Assembly (NCBI GenBank): GCA_023231475.1
Contig: JALJEE010001009.1
Location: 1 to 29,165 of the forward strand
Length of the DNA: 29,165 nt
Reading direction: 5' to 3'
From: Seison nebaliae
Taxonomy: Eukaryota; Rotifera; Pararotatoria; Seisonacea; Seisonidae
The position numbers were made by a program, and so were the translations under genes. This document shows, piece after piece, positions 18,412-28,100 of this stretch; position 1 is the stretch's first letter, and every line of letters begins with the position of its first letter. The notes under the pieces were generated by a model, which was not told the DNA's origin, did not search any database, and saw only the letters and a program-made list of their open reading frames with translations.

Positions 18412-20624
18412 TTAAACATTCATTTTCAATAACTTCCTTCTTTTCATTCCCGATTCATTATAATCAAATGTATTTGTGGCTTCAGTTAAAAGTGTATTAA
18501 CAGTTACCGGATTCTCGACAAGTCCACCATTATTCACTTTATTATCATATGGAGCATAGTTACCATTCTCTAAATCTTTTCGTAAAACAAATATTAAATT
18601 AATTAATGAAAATTTTAATTCATGAACCTGATGGTTCATTGAACATGTCCTGTTTTTCGCTTTTTGATTTTTGTAATTGTCCACCACATTTGATTAGTAA
18701 CCAACTTTTATGTGTCGTTGGAGTCTTGGTAGTTTCTATCTCTCGTACGGTGTCTGAATTAACTGTCGATTTTATATTGGAAGCGCTTTTTTCTGTCTGT
18801 TTCTCACTTACTTTTCTTTTCTTCGATTTGTCCTCCACCAACGTCTCATTGGAGGAGGATCTTTTTCGAACCACTTTGTTTTCAACCGATGTCTTCTCAC
18901 CATCATCATTATCATCATTCTCTGACAACATGGGTGAGTCAGTAACATTCTCTTTATTTTCTGTGTTATTAAACGACGCTCCTTTTATTTCTGAATTTAT
19001 CGTGTCTAACTCACGAAAAATCCATGTTTCCTCGTCTTTGAGATCGATTTCTTTCAGAATTTTTTCCATATCTGCTAATTCTTGAGGAGTAAGTTTAAGA
19101 TCAGATAAATGGTATGGTTTTCCCTTCCTACCTAAATGACTAAGCAATTCATCTTTAAAATCACGGATACTTTTAATTTGAGGTTTGATGTTATTAGTTT
19201 CATTCGGCTTTTCGGTTTGCTCCGTAGAAATAGTTTCAGGTTCACGTTGAGGGAAAAGTGTAGCAATTAATTTTTTTGACGATTGTGGATACACTTGTCC
19301 ATGCCATGAATTATTTGTTGACATATTTTGATTATGTCTATAGTAGAAGAGTGCACCTCTCGATTCTTCCGATTCAATTTCTTCTGATTTTTCCGATTTC
19401 GTTTTTTCCACTTCTGTCGCTTCTTTATCTTCCATCAATTGTTTTTCCAATTCTAACTTCCTCTCTCGCGCCTTCTTCTTCTTCCTAAAGAGCGGTAATG
19501 TACTTATTGTTATTTTAATCAAGTCGTCAAATAGCAACATGCACCAAATGAACACAAAGTATTTGATTGTTATTGGAATGTCGAGTTTGAGTCGTTTATT
19601 CACATATACCGTTACTCTCCACCAAAGTAGTAATCGAATGAAAGACACCAACAAATACCACAAAACCTTCTTTATAATAGTTTTTGGCGTCTTGTCTATT
19701 TTCATTGTTAAATGGTCCAACAGATAATTTGTACTAACACTTATGTTACTGGTGTTATTAGTGCCATGACTGACACCACTGACAACTTTATGTGGTGATT
19801 GGGTTCCATCTGGTTTATCACTTGTTACTTTACTTTTACTCCTAGTCTTAAGTATACTTTTATTCTTATTTTTACTCTTACTCTGACTCTGACTCTGAGT
19901 TTGACTCTTATTTTTACTCAAACTCAGACTCACATCTTTAGTCTTACTTTCACTCTTATTTTTATTCTTACTCTTGCTTTTCGTCTTACTTTTACTCTTA
20001 CTCTTGGATACAATATTACTGGTGTTCTTATCTTTATCGGAACGATCTGACTTCGGAGCATTATCGCTTTCACTTTTCTCTCTTCTGTTGCTATTTTGGT
20101 TGCTGTTAGTAGTTGTAATTTTACTATTAGTCTTATCCGTTTCCGAACCTTTCTCAGTCGAATGACTTGTTTTCATAATACTCTTAGGGACCTTTCTTTT
20201 CTTATCTGTGATCGGTTCCTTTTTATCATGACTCTTAATCGGGTCTCTTTTCTCATTACTATCAATTCTAACGACTTCATTCCTAACTGAATCTTTACCA
20301 GCTACTGGTGGTTTATCCACTACTGGTTTTCTATCTAGAACCGGTTCCTTAATAACGTTATCACTATTATTGTTGTTATTGTTGGTAATACAAGGTATCT
20401 AGAAAAAGAGATAAGAAAATATTTGAATTTTCAAATCTAACAACCGTTGTACATTTTTTTAGTTTTGAAGTTTCGTCTCTTAACTCTTTATTGCACTGTG
20501 CCCTGGCCTCATTTAAATAATTTCCATTCCAGTTTATCTTTTCTGGTTTATCAAGAGCGTCTACGATTTTTACTTTGAATTGATCATAATCAATGGAAAG
20601 TCTGCAATTTTTCGTTTTTAACAT
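18412..20624 (-). CDS. Ser/Lys-rich double-pass membrane protein, unrecognised, three exons
   Basis: I assemble three exons (20624-20442, 20398-18628, 18575-18412) into a 705-residue product; the summed length is divisible by three. The N-terminus is soluble (about 1-60), followed by an Asn run (CITNNNNNNSDN). About 200 residues of basic, Ser/Lys-rich repeat come next, made of KS/KN/QS dipeptides. Two hydrophobic helices flank a short basic loop near residues 295-345 (LWYLLVSFIRLLLWW and YFVFIWCMLLFDDLI), ending at a KKKKARERK cluster. The C-terminal third is acidic and disordered, with RKRSSS, KKRK and a final KRRKLLK that resemble nuclear-import or ER-retention signals. I know no family with this order. 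A protein of the ER or inner nuclear membrane is a guess from the two helices and the basic tails. Confidence 0.65.
18576..18627 (-). other. 52-nt intron (membrane-protein gene, second intron)
   Basis: The donor is CAG^gttcat and the acceptor gaaaag^AT. Splicing turns a frame that stops at once into one running 54 codons further (S-DLENGNYAPY), in phase 1. Confidence 0.55.
19830..20030. repeat. Degenerate short-unit repeat encoding Ser/Lys dipeptides
   Basis: Imperfect repeats of a six-base unit (plus strand ctcttact, ctgact and variants) encode SKSKSK, KNKNK and QSQSQ on the minus strand inside the membrane-protein gene. Confidence 0.65.
20399..20441 (-). other. 43-nt intron (membrane-protein gene, first intron)
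   Basis: The donor is gttagat and the acceptor tttttctag^AT, with a strong pyrimidine tract. It joins CTTV to IPCITN in phase 0. A donor three bases earlier (gttgtt) would also keep the frame but fits the other introns less well. Confidence 0.6.
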
Positions 20625-20928
20625 CTCATAATAAAGTGAAAATTGAGCAAGTGTCAGAAATTGAAGGAAAAGAAGAAAAATGAAGAAAAGAAAATGAAAG
20701 TCAATTCAATTGTTCTCCTGCTTTTATCGACCAACCCAGTTTTATATAGAAAATTAAACAAAAAATGTTTATTTGTTGAAGAGAGATATGGAGAGAGTTT
20801 GAATATCAGACATGTTTCCCAAACGGAAACTAAAGGAAGGTGTGAAATAAAGATGTTTGGCAGTGAAAGTGAATAGTTTCTTAAAAATTTTATAGTTCTC
20901 ATTTATGTAAGTTAGTTAGTAGAAGAGT
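20625..20928. other. Short spacer between two minus-strand genes
   Basis: This 304-bp A+T-rich stretch holds the striatin 3' UTR and the promoter of the membrane-protein gene. Small open frames on both strands here look like chance. Confidence 0.45.
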
Positions 20929-23002
20929 TTAAATTTCTTGATAAATTTTCACAAGTCCATCAGCTCCAGCAGAGGAGAAATTACCGGTTAGATGGTCTAC
21001 GTCCAACGCGTTAATTCCTCGATGCAAAATAGGACTATGAGACTTGATTCCCAGACGAGAGACGACATTATGACCATTCATCGACCAAATATTCAATTGA
21101 CAACTGTTATCTGGTGAGAATGATGGAAATGTGGAAAAGAGATAAAATCTAACCGGCTGCAATATAATATTTTAACTTCTCATTATAAATGATGGTGGAA
21201 AGATTATTATAAAAATTACAGAGCATCGTATAATTATTAGGTGTTCGAATATCAAAATAGTAGATCATTCCGTTTGTACATCCAATCATACAACAATTTG
21301 GATTACTATCGTCGAAAATTCCACAACTGAAAACACTACTCCCATCAATCTGGCCAGTTGTCGAACCGGACAATAATTTCAATTCATTTTTTATTTTCAT
21401 CGTTTCACAATCCAAAAGATCGGCATGATTCTGGAAGACCGTTAGGAAATCGGAGGAGTTGCCATTGGCGAAACAACCGTCGACTATTTGACCATTCTCT
21501 TCCATCGAATCATAATTGAATTGTGATAATTGAACGTTGTCCATTAAATTCGAATCGAATTGATTCAATTCGTTAAGTGAAATACTCTTCCAAAAATGAA
21601 GAGATCGATTGGCTGATAATGAAACGAAAAACGGATGTCGCTCATTCGTTATTAATTTGAATATAGGGTAATCATTTACATTTATCGATTGAACATTTGA
21701 TGAAGACGAATTAAATAGTTTGTTCAAATCATCGTCACCATCATTATTCATATATAATTGATGAAAATTAATATTTCCTTGAAGACCACTACTTACGAAT
21801 AAATTGGGATCTTGAAGAAATCTCGTAGAAAGAACATCAGAACAATCATTTCGATAACATCGAACTGCTTCATGAAGTTCAGTACATTCTCCTTTCTCCT
21901 TCTCAATCAATTCCCAAAGTCGAATTGTTCCATCATCACTTCCAGAAATTAATAGAGGTTCAGATCGATGGAAAGAAATTGATCGAACTGAATCGGAATG
22001 TTGTCGTAGAACAAATTTCATTTTCCATGCCTTCCTCACTTCTTCATTTCTCGGAATTGCTATTGATGTTGGTGCTGGTAATTTACCAATTTCCTGATCA
22101 TCATAAGGAATTTCATTAGTTTCAAAATTATCATCATTGGAAGAAGATGATGAAGATGAGGAGGATGAAGATGGAGGAGAAGATTTCGATAATTTAATTC
22201 GTTTCTTCTTCTTCCTCTTCTTTAAACTCGTCTCATTTAACTTTTTCATCTTCTTCTTCAATTGATGATTCAATTTTGAATCAAATGTCTCATCATCTGC
22301 ATTTTGTTCTATTTCTTCTTCATCTTCTTCCAATTCTATTTCTTCTTCCATCTCCTTCACATCAGTTTTCGTGTCTAATTTCACAACATATTCTTCATTA
22401 TTCTTTGGGGAAGTTAGAATGGATTCATTTTCATTCATTATCTCATCAATTTCCATTTCATTCATTTTCTTCAAAGAAATCTTTTCCATAATTTTTCTTT
22501 CGGGTAAATCACCTTCAATTTCTGTCGTACTCATTGAATCATTGACACTTTTCGATAATTTCTGTTCATTCAATACTCGTAATTTCATTTCAACGAGACC
22601 ACTCGGACATTTAACTTTCCTCAAATAATCTTGAATGATTCGAAGAGACGAATTCTTTCCATCCACTTTCTCATTCTTCCAAATTATCGGATCTGGAATT
22701 GTCTTCTTCTCATTTTCTGCTTCTCCTTCCTCTCCCGTTTCATCACGATTTAAATTGTTCTGATTAGAAGACTTTCGACATTTACTCTTTCGCACACTCG
22801 CCAACGAATGTTCCAACATTCGGATTCGATTGACCAAATTCGATTGCAGCTTCTTTTCGGTTTGAATCAAATTCTCGATATGAATAATTCTCGTCTCACA
22901 TTCTTTACTACATAATTCTGCTTCTTCTCTCAATAATCTTTCTCTCGATATAATCATTTGGAGATGATTGAGAGAAACGACCAATTGTTCGTTTTCAGTC
23001 AT
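20929..23002 (-). CDS. STRN: Striatin, STRIPAK scaffold (short form), two exons
   Basis: Striatin is the scaffold and PP2A regulatory subunit of the STRIPAK phosphatase-kinase complex in the cytoplasm. The 676-residue product starts with a coiled coil (about 1-70) holding LVNRIRMLEHSLASVRKSK, close to the striatin LVRRIKMLEYALKQERAK. Next is SLRIIQDYLRKVKCPSGLVEM (about 120-140), matching the conserved LRQYLQEVGYTDTILDV block. An acidic linker with EEE, KKKRIK and a Ser run follows (about 190-300). The WD40 propeller begins at about 330 (LRQHSDSVRSISFH, SGSDDGTIRLWEL) and ends with AGADGLVKIYQ, the equivalent of AGADALAKVFV in vertebrates. Middle WD repeats are weak. A 43-nt intron (21111-21153) joins the exons in phase 1. 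Human striatin is about 780 residues; the N-terminal block before the coiled coil (caveolin-binding region) is missing here, and an in-frame stop lies just upstream of the ATG. Confidence 0.85.
21111..21153 (-). other. 43-nt intron in the striatin gene
   Basis: The donor is GCCG^gttaga and the acceptor ctcaccag^AT. Without splicing the frame stops two codons later and the last WD repeat would be lost; with it the propeller is completed. Confidence 0.7.
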
Positions 23003-23237
23003 CGCGTAAATGGATTTGGAATCAGAAAAATATTTTCAATAAAACTCCTTTTTTTTCGGCCAATAATTTAGAAAAAAGATGAATAAAAAATTTATCTTTG
23101 ACTAATCATTTCCATCGAGATGATATCCAGGTTAATAATAAAGAGGAAATAAAGATCAATAAAGATTGTTACGTACAAAATCTATGAATATCGTAAAGGA
23201 GTAATTCTATGGAGTTTTTTTATTTGGTGTATACGTA

Positions 23238-23300
23238 TACAGGTGTATTATAAAGTAATCGGACAAAATTCGATTTTTTTTAAGTGCTCATAACTTTCTC
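23238..23300 (+). mobile_element. Possible mariner-type terminal sequence
   Basis: After a TA dinucleotide comes CAGGTGTATTATAAAGTAAT, then a CGGACA motif and a T-run. This is the layout of many Tc1/mariner ends (TA target, CAG start, an A-A-G-T-A-x-T-C-G-G-A-C core). I found no matching inverted copy in the window, so this would be a solo end. Confidence 0.3.
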
Positions 23301-23569
23301 ACCAAGCGATTAGAGCTATTCCTCTCCGTTTCTCAGACATTTTGTGTTGATCGCGACATTCTTCAGCGTGATGAATGTATTGTTGATGTAGGAACTGCCC
23401 AGTCGTTCCTTCTTGACCAAATGTACTCTCTCTCGGGAGAATGATTTATTGGTGGGACCTAAGCTCCCCTAGGAGTCTTCTAGAGTTACTTAGGGTTATT
23501 TCGATGGCACATAACTAGTTAGGGTTCTTTGTGGGTTCCCCCTTTAATACACCCGATAAAGACCCGTCC

Positions 23570-23578
23570 TATATAAAA
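23570..23578 (+). promoter_or_regulatory. TATA box, likely promoter of the virus-like ORF
   Basis: TATATAAAA sits in a locally G+C-richer stretch and is followed about 30 bp on by a plausible start region. It lies 176 bp upstream of the ATG at 23754, and no other gene starts nearby on this strand. A promoter is inferred from sequence only. Confidence 0.35.
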
Positions 23579-23753
23579 CCGTTTAGGCTCCATCAAAATA
23601 ACACTAATATTTTATATTTATATATACATTTTGTATATGTAAAAATCTTTATTTTCTTATGTATTTCCTTTCCATCGCTTGTATGAAAACGGTATCTAAT
23701 ATCTTTTGCGATTTTTAATCCATCAGAAAGTTTTGTTCAATTTATATTCAGAT

Positions 23754-26534
23754 ATGTCAACCGTACCGGCTGATAAGGAGAAGGAGAACGAGAAGAAGAA
23801 ACAATCGAAATCGTTAACTGGTGGTTTTCCAATGTGGACGGATGATGAATTGGATCCTAACAAAAGAAAACCAATCAGCGCTCATCTCCGATATCCAGTA
23901 TCAGCTTCGAATATTGGAAGTATCGATCAATCAGTTCCGGTGGGATTAGAAGAAAGTGGAAATATGTGGAGAGAAGGATTCTCTGAATTTTTAGCTCTCG
24001 GTTTAATCGATTTTGGTACATCAGTCGTACCCGGCTATTTAAGTACTCAAATAACGAAAACGGCTTTGGATATGGGACAGACGGCCGTTGATCATGAAAT
24101 TAAAGCTGAATTTTATGCTTATTCCAAAGCAACCGCACCATCATTCCAGATAACATTCAACGGTCAATTTGATACAAACAATTTCAATTGTAGACAAATT
24201 CAAGGATTGTTCACTAATATGGCGGCCGGCGAAGCGAAAGATCCGACCAATGCAATAATGCAACATCTCCATCTCAATAATATCGATGCTTCTTTCTTAG
24301 CGAAGAATTTCTATGCCGGAACTCAACGATTTCTCAATTCATATCTCTATGAAAAATGGACATGCGCGATGATAACAATAACTTTGGCTGGTGCTGCCGG
24401 TATCAAACCATCAAATTTCCTCACAATTCCAGCAACAATGAAAGTTATCTCTCAAGATGATTTGTTATTTCCGAAAGTATTATCAGACAGTATTACGAAT
24501 CAAGTATTCGTCTTTTTTATCGAAGCGAAAGATCCGAATCCTGACTTAGCGATTCTGGCACTCGCATCAAAAGGTGGAAGACTCATGGAATTCGGAAGTT
24601 TGTGGCCAAGAATTGCTCAAATCAACCATCAACCGATAAAAATATTGGCAGTTATTGCCCGTGGCGAAAAGGTTCCTGTTCCAGATCAACAATTTGATTA
24701 TCCATCTGATGTAATGATTTTGTCGTTTATGACTGAAACTGCAGTAAATCGAGTGGAACGAACATCTTGTCTTATTGGAATCGAATCAGCATCTCAATGG
24801 TGTTTTCAATCACTTCATCCTTCTCGACCACTTGATTCGAATGGTGTTTATGGTTATTCGAAGAATGATGCAAATGCGTCGTTAAATGTAACAATGGCAG
24901 ATACCAACGAAGTATTGAATAAAACGGTCCAAAAAATCGATATGAATGTCAGTTTTCTTGGTCCGACTATTCTTCGATCTGGAACTTCTTTAACAAAACC
25001 ATTAACCGGAAGAATTGCGAAAGCAGCGAACAAAAGAAAAGCGAAAACGAATAAGAAAAATAAAGAAATCATCGAAAATAGAAATACAAAAAATAACACA
25101 ACAACAACAACAACACGAGTCAGTGCTCCTCCTCAACCAACCATCGAAGATGTTCACGATCCAGCCAATTTATTTATGGATTTTCGTAATTTCCAACAAA
25201 CAGGAGTAATCGACGACAACAAACAACAACGACAACCAGATGACAATGACAACGAAGTAGATGAAAAAGAAAAAGAAAAACGTAAGAAAGAAATGAATAA
25301 TGATGAAGTAATTTTAATAACAGGATCTCCATTCGAGATGCCTAAATCATCAACCTCATTCGAAGTCCCAGAATATGAATTATGGCTGACACCATTCTGT
25401 GAAACAACAGATTTTAACATCAACCGATATGCTCCAAAAGATTATAATCCAATTTTTAGATTGGTCCCGAGAATAATGGAGACTATTCCAGAATTAATTC
25501 TTTTGAATAATGAATGGGACGCTTTTACTAAATATTCACCTCTTCTCATCATCCGAATGTTAACGTTCAATGGTGGATTGTTAGCTGTTGCTTTCGGCAT
25601 ATTTAATCTCGAGAACAACATCACCGGTTTCGATTTCAATCGAGCGGCTCAAGGATTATGTGATGCGGACGGATTTCAATCGACAATCACATTCTTCAAT
25701 GCCGCTTATATCTTCTTACACCAAGGAACTGTAACATGGGGAAGTAATGTCATGGCTCATTTGATGAAAACATGGATGGGATGGTATCCACATATTCTCT
25801 CATTGAATAATGGACCATTATACGCTGGTTTCCCAATAGAAACTGTTACCGCTTACAATACACATTGGGGTGGTGTGTTCCAGTACGAAATCGTTACAGC
25901 AATTGATCTATTATTCGGTGCAGCACGTCTAGTCTCATGGCCCCAATGTTTTGGAATCAGCGGAGGAAACTTTCGTTGTGATATGGCTTATGGATTTTTT
26001 AATCTAATGGGTAAACAAGGATGGACCTCATGTAATAATTCGACTGCATGGGCTATTCGTGCTAACGATAACAGTCCTTGGTTGTCGTGTCGATATGAAC
26101 CGGAAACGCTCATAATATTAAATGGAATATGCCAACAACTCGATATATCTCGTGTTGGGCCATCTCTCAAAATTTCATTCGATTTATGTGTCATATTACA
26201 TGCCGCTCTTCCATGGAAAGAATTATGTACTGATACCATCGAATTAGATGAAGATAATTTCAATACGGTTCTTCAAGTGATACGTCCTGGTTATTTACGA
26301 TCTTATGATTGGTATACCGATATTGGAATTATACCATGGATTTCTAAATCGAAGAATTTCGATCTATGGGAAAGGATTGCAGCTCTACGAACAGTCGAAT
26401 CATCAATTTGGCTGCGAGTAGGATTAAAGATGAATGCTTGGTTCAAAAGCAAGGAAATTCAGAATGCCAACAGAACTAAATATCTTATTCCGAAACTTCG
26501 TGGATCGATCACATCATCGTGTCTTCCTCACTAA
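23754..26534 (+). CDS. Virus-like structural protein ORF, candidate fossil toti-like capsid (looks whole)
   Basis: This single exon of 926 codons starts at the ATG at 23754; the frame is open a little further upstream without an ATG. It looks whole, and I see no break in the main frame. The N-terminus is a short charged tail, then a globular part (about 30-410) rich in Ala, Ile and Phe without signal peptide or zinc site. A Lys/Asn/Thr/Asp-rich disordered linker follows (about 420-540). A second globular part (about 545-900) is rich in Trp, Tyr, Asn and Gly. Size, lack of enzyme motifs and two large alpha/beta-looking parts suggest a viral coat protein. Single-ORF capsids of about this size occur in toti-like dsRNA viruses, which are known to leave copies in arthropod genomes. 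That family call is inference from general appearance and memory, not a search. A divergent host gene is the alternative. Codon choice looks like that of the neighbouring host genes. Confidence 0.45.
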   Translation: MSTVPADKEKENEKKKQSKSLTGGFPMWTDDELDPNKRKPISAHLRYPVSASNIGSIDQSVPVGLEESGNMWREGFSEFLALGLIDFGTSVVPGYLSTQITKTALDMGQTAVDHEIKAEFYAYSKATAPSFQITFNGQFDTNNFNCRQIQGLFTNMAAGEAKDPTNAIMQHLHLNNIDASFLAKNFYAGTQRFLNSYLYEKWTCAMITITLAGAAGIKPSNFLTIPATMKVISQDDLLFPKVLSDSITNQVFVFFIEAKDPNPDLAILALASKGGRLMEFGSLWPRIAQINHQPIKILAVIARGEKVPVPDQQFDYPSDVMILSFMTETAVNRVERTSCLIGIESASQWCFQSLHPSRPLDSNGVYGYSKNDANASLNVTMADTNEVLNKTVQKIDMNVSFLGPTILRSGTSLTKPLTGRIAKAANKRKAKTNKKNKEIIENRNTKNNTTTTTTRVSAPPQPTIEDVHDPANLFMDFRNFQQTGVIDDNKQQRQPDDNDNEVDEKEKEKRKKEMNNDEVILITGSPFEMPKSSTSFEVPEYELWLTPFCETTDFNINRYAPKDYNPIFRLVPRIMETIPELILLNNEWDAFTKYSPLLIIRMLTFNGGLLAVAFGIFNLENNITGFDFNRAAQGLCDADGFQSTITFFNAAYIFLHQGTVTWGSNVMAHLMKTWMGWYPHILSLNNGPLYAGFPIETVTAYNTHWGGVFQYEIVTAIDLLFGAARLVSWPQCFGISGGNFRCDMAYGFFNLMGKQGWTSCNNSTAWAIRANDNSPWLSCRYEPETLIILNGICQQLDISRVGPSLKISFDLCVILHAALPWKELCTDTIELDEDNFNTVLQVIRPGYLRSYDWYTDIGIIPWISKSKNFDLWERIAALRTVESSIWLRVGLKMNAWFKSKEIQNANRTKYLIPKLRGSITSSCLPH

Positions 26535-28100
26535 AGACCGACGTAATAAGATATTCTCTCCTTCACGACTGTACTCCTTCTTCTGTTTCTGATCATCTCC
26601 TACTTACATTAGATTTCGTCCCTCAGAACCAAAAAACCTCTCGGTTGTTGTTGACGGATCGTTCTCTTATTTCCAATGGCAAAAGTATTCGAATAGTTTG
26701 CTCTTTTTGTAGACTTCCTAAAGTTTTAAAATATTGGTTAGCTAATATGATGTCGAACGTCCTTGTCTCCATCTGTGATACCTCTTTCTAAATTTCATTT
26801 TCTCTTCATTATAGTCACTTCCTTCCTCGGTGGGAACGAATATTAGGTTCAAGACTACATCTCTTCCCAACTTCCATTGAAGAGTAAATGCAGCAGACTG
26901 TTTGTCAAGTACAATTCCCAAAAATCTGTAGAGGTTCTTTCTCAACTATTGTTTGCTCGTCGTGAATTTAGGAGAACTATCCGAAGAAAACGAAGACTAG
27001 ATACCTATAATCGAATTTACAGGACTTCGAATGACTCTTCGTTATGGAAGTTTTTGAGGAAACCGGCTTCTACTGTTGAATGAGTTGAATTTTCTGAGTT
27101 CATGACTTCGTTAAACATTATGCATCTTACATATACGCATCGGATTACTCTATTTCTCTGTCTCTATTTTCCTCTCACTCTCTTTTCTTTCTCAGATGAT
27201 GAAATTAGATCGGCCATAAGATGTTGGCCCAGTTCTCGGTCGATAGTCTCCTTCCCAGAAGATTCATCTCATTTCTTTTTTTATCAATAATTATATGTTT
27301 AATGTTCCAATTCTCAAAAATCATTTGATGGATTCTTCTTTGGTGAACTCTTTTCGTCCCATCTGTGTCCCATCTTTCCTTCTTCGAGTTTTTGAACGTG
27401 TGATTTTAAGACGATTTCGGTCTTGTCAGGTCATCGTGAGGTCATTGATATATTATCAGAAACAAACGAACCACCCCCTTCATATATCTTTCCTACACGG
27501 CTCAAGAGCGTTCGACTCCATCGATGTACTTCCTGCTCTCCTTTGTCTACGTTCTCGCGGGGTTCGTCATTCGATACTGTCATTTATAATAACGTTGTAT
27601 TCACATTCATTATGTTCAGTTTAGCTGAAAAACTTCCAGTCTTCCAGGGTCGATCTTTGGACCGTGGGTCTTTTGGCTTGCTCTCGATTCCGTGCTTTAT
27701 CTAATCAATTCCAATCTTTCTATGCAGGTTAATGGTTCGCGAGTTCCAGCAGCATACGCATATGCTGACGATATTGTACTGTTTTCCACTTCGAATCGAT
27801 CTTTGTTGGATTTGCTAAGATTCACCACATCAACATTGAATAATTTAAGTATTTCTATTAATCCGTCGAAGAACGATAACGCTCACAATTGTTTCAAAGA
27901 CCTATATGTTTATTTTCAGACAAAATTCTTTTTTTTTCGGTAGAAATTTTTGTTCGGGTCTTTGGGAGTCTTGCAATAGAGATCGGTCGAACCCATTTGG
28001 AAACCAAGAATTCATTAATCTCGATCGCCTTCGTGGATGTGGGGAATTCACGGACGAGTACCGATGACCAATGACAATTCGATCGTGGTGGAACAATGTT
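26535..28100 (+). mobile_element. Decayed, 5'-truncated APE-type LINE (non-LTR retrotransposon)
   Basis: The pieces lie in the order expected for the second ORF of an APE-endonuclease LINE, in changing frames. First is an endonuclease tail with SDHLLLTLDFV (SDH at 26588-26596). A basic linker follows (RREFRRTIRRKRRLDTYNR, about 26960). Then come SDDEIRSAIRCWPSSRS (about 27200), an RT block SFRPICVPSFLLRVFERVIL (about 27345), an RT block with SRAFDS (27502-27519) and RGVRHSILSFIITLYS, and the catalytic AYADD (YADD at 27761-27772). A last piece resembles the thumb region (VFGSLAIEIGRTHLE, about 27950). At least three frame changes and several stops separate these, so it is dead. The left end starts right after the virus-like ORF; most of the endonuclease and ORF1 are missing. 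The clade (Jockey/R1/CR1-like) cannot be fixed by eye. Confidence 0.8.

Larger units (their letters stand above)
23003..23753. other. Boundary region between striatin and the virus-like ORF
   Basis: The left part is A+T-rich and must contain the striatin promoter. From about 23240 the character changes. A stretch resembling a mariner terminus (23240-23300) is followed by DNA richer in G+C, including two TTAGGGTT-containing segments (about 23490 and 23519). A TATA-type motif follows. I see no coding sequence. Confidence 0.45.

Noticed and set aside
18620-20320. A start at 20320 for the Ser/Lys-rich membrane protein
   Set aside because: That position is a GTG inside an open frame. The frame continues upstream to an intron acceptor at 20399 and joins an ATG-started first exon.
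20643-20902. Overlapping short frames on both strands between two genes
   Set aside because: They are low-complexity Lys- or Phe-rich sequence in UTR and promoter DNA, with no motif.
27975-27995. tRNA B-box-like GGTTCGA on the minus strand
   Set aside because: There is no A box or cloverleaf at the right distance, and it lies in decayed LINE sequence.
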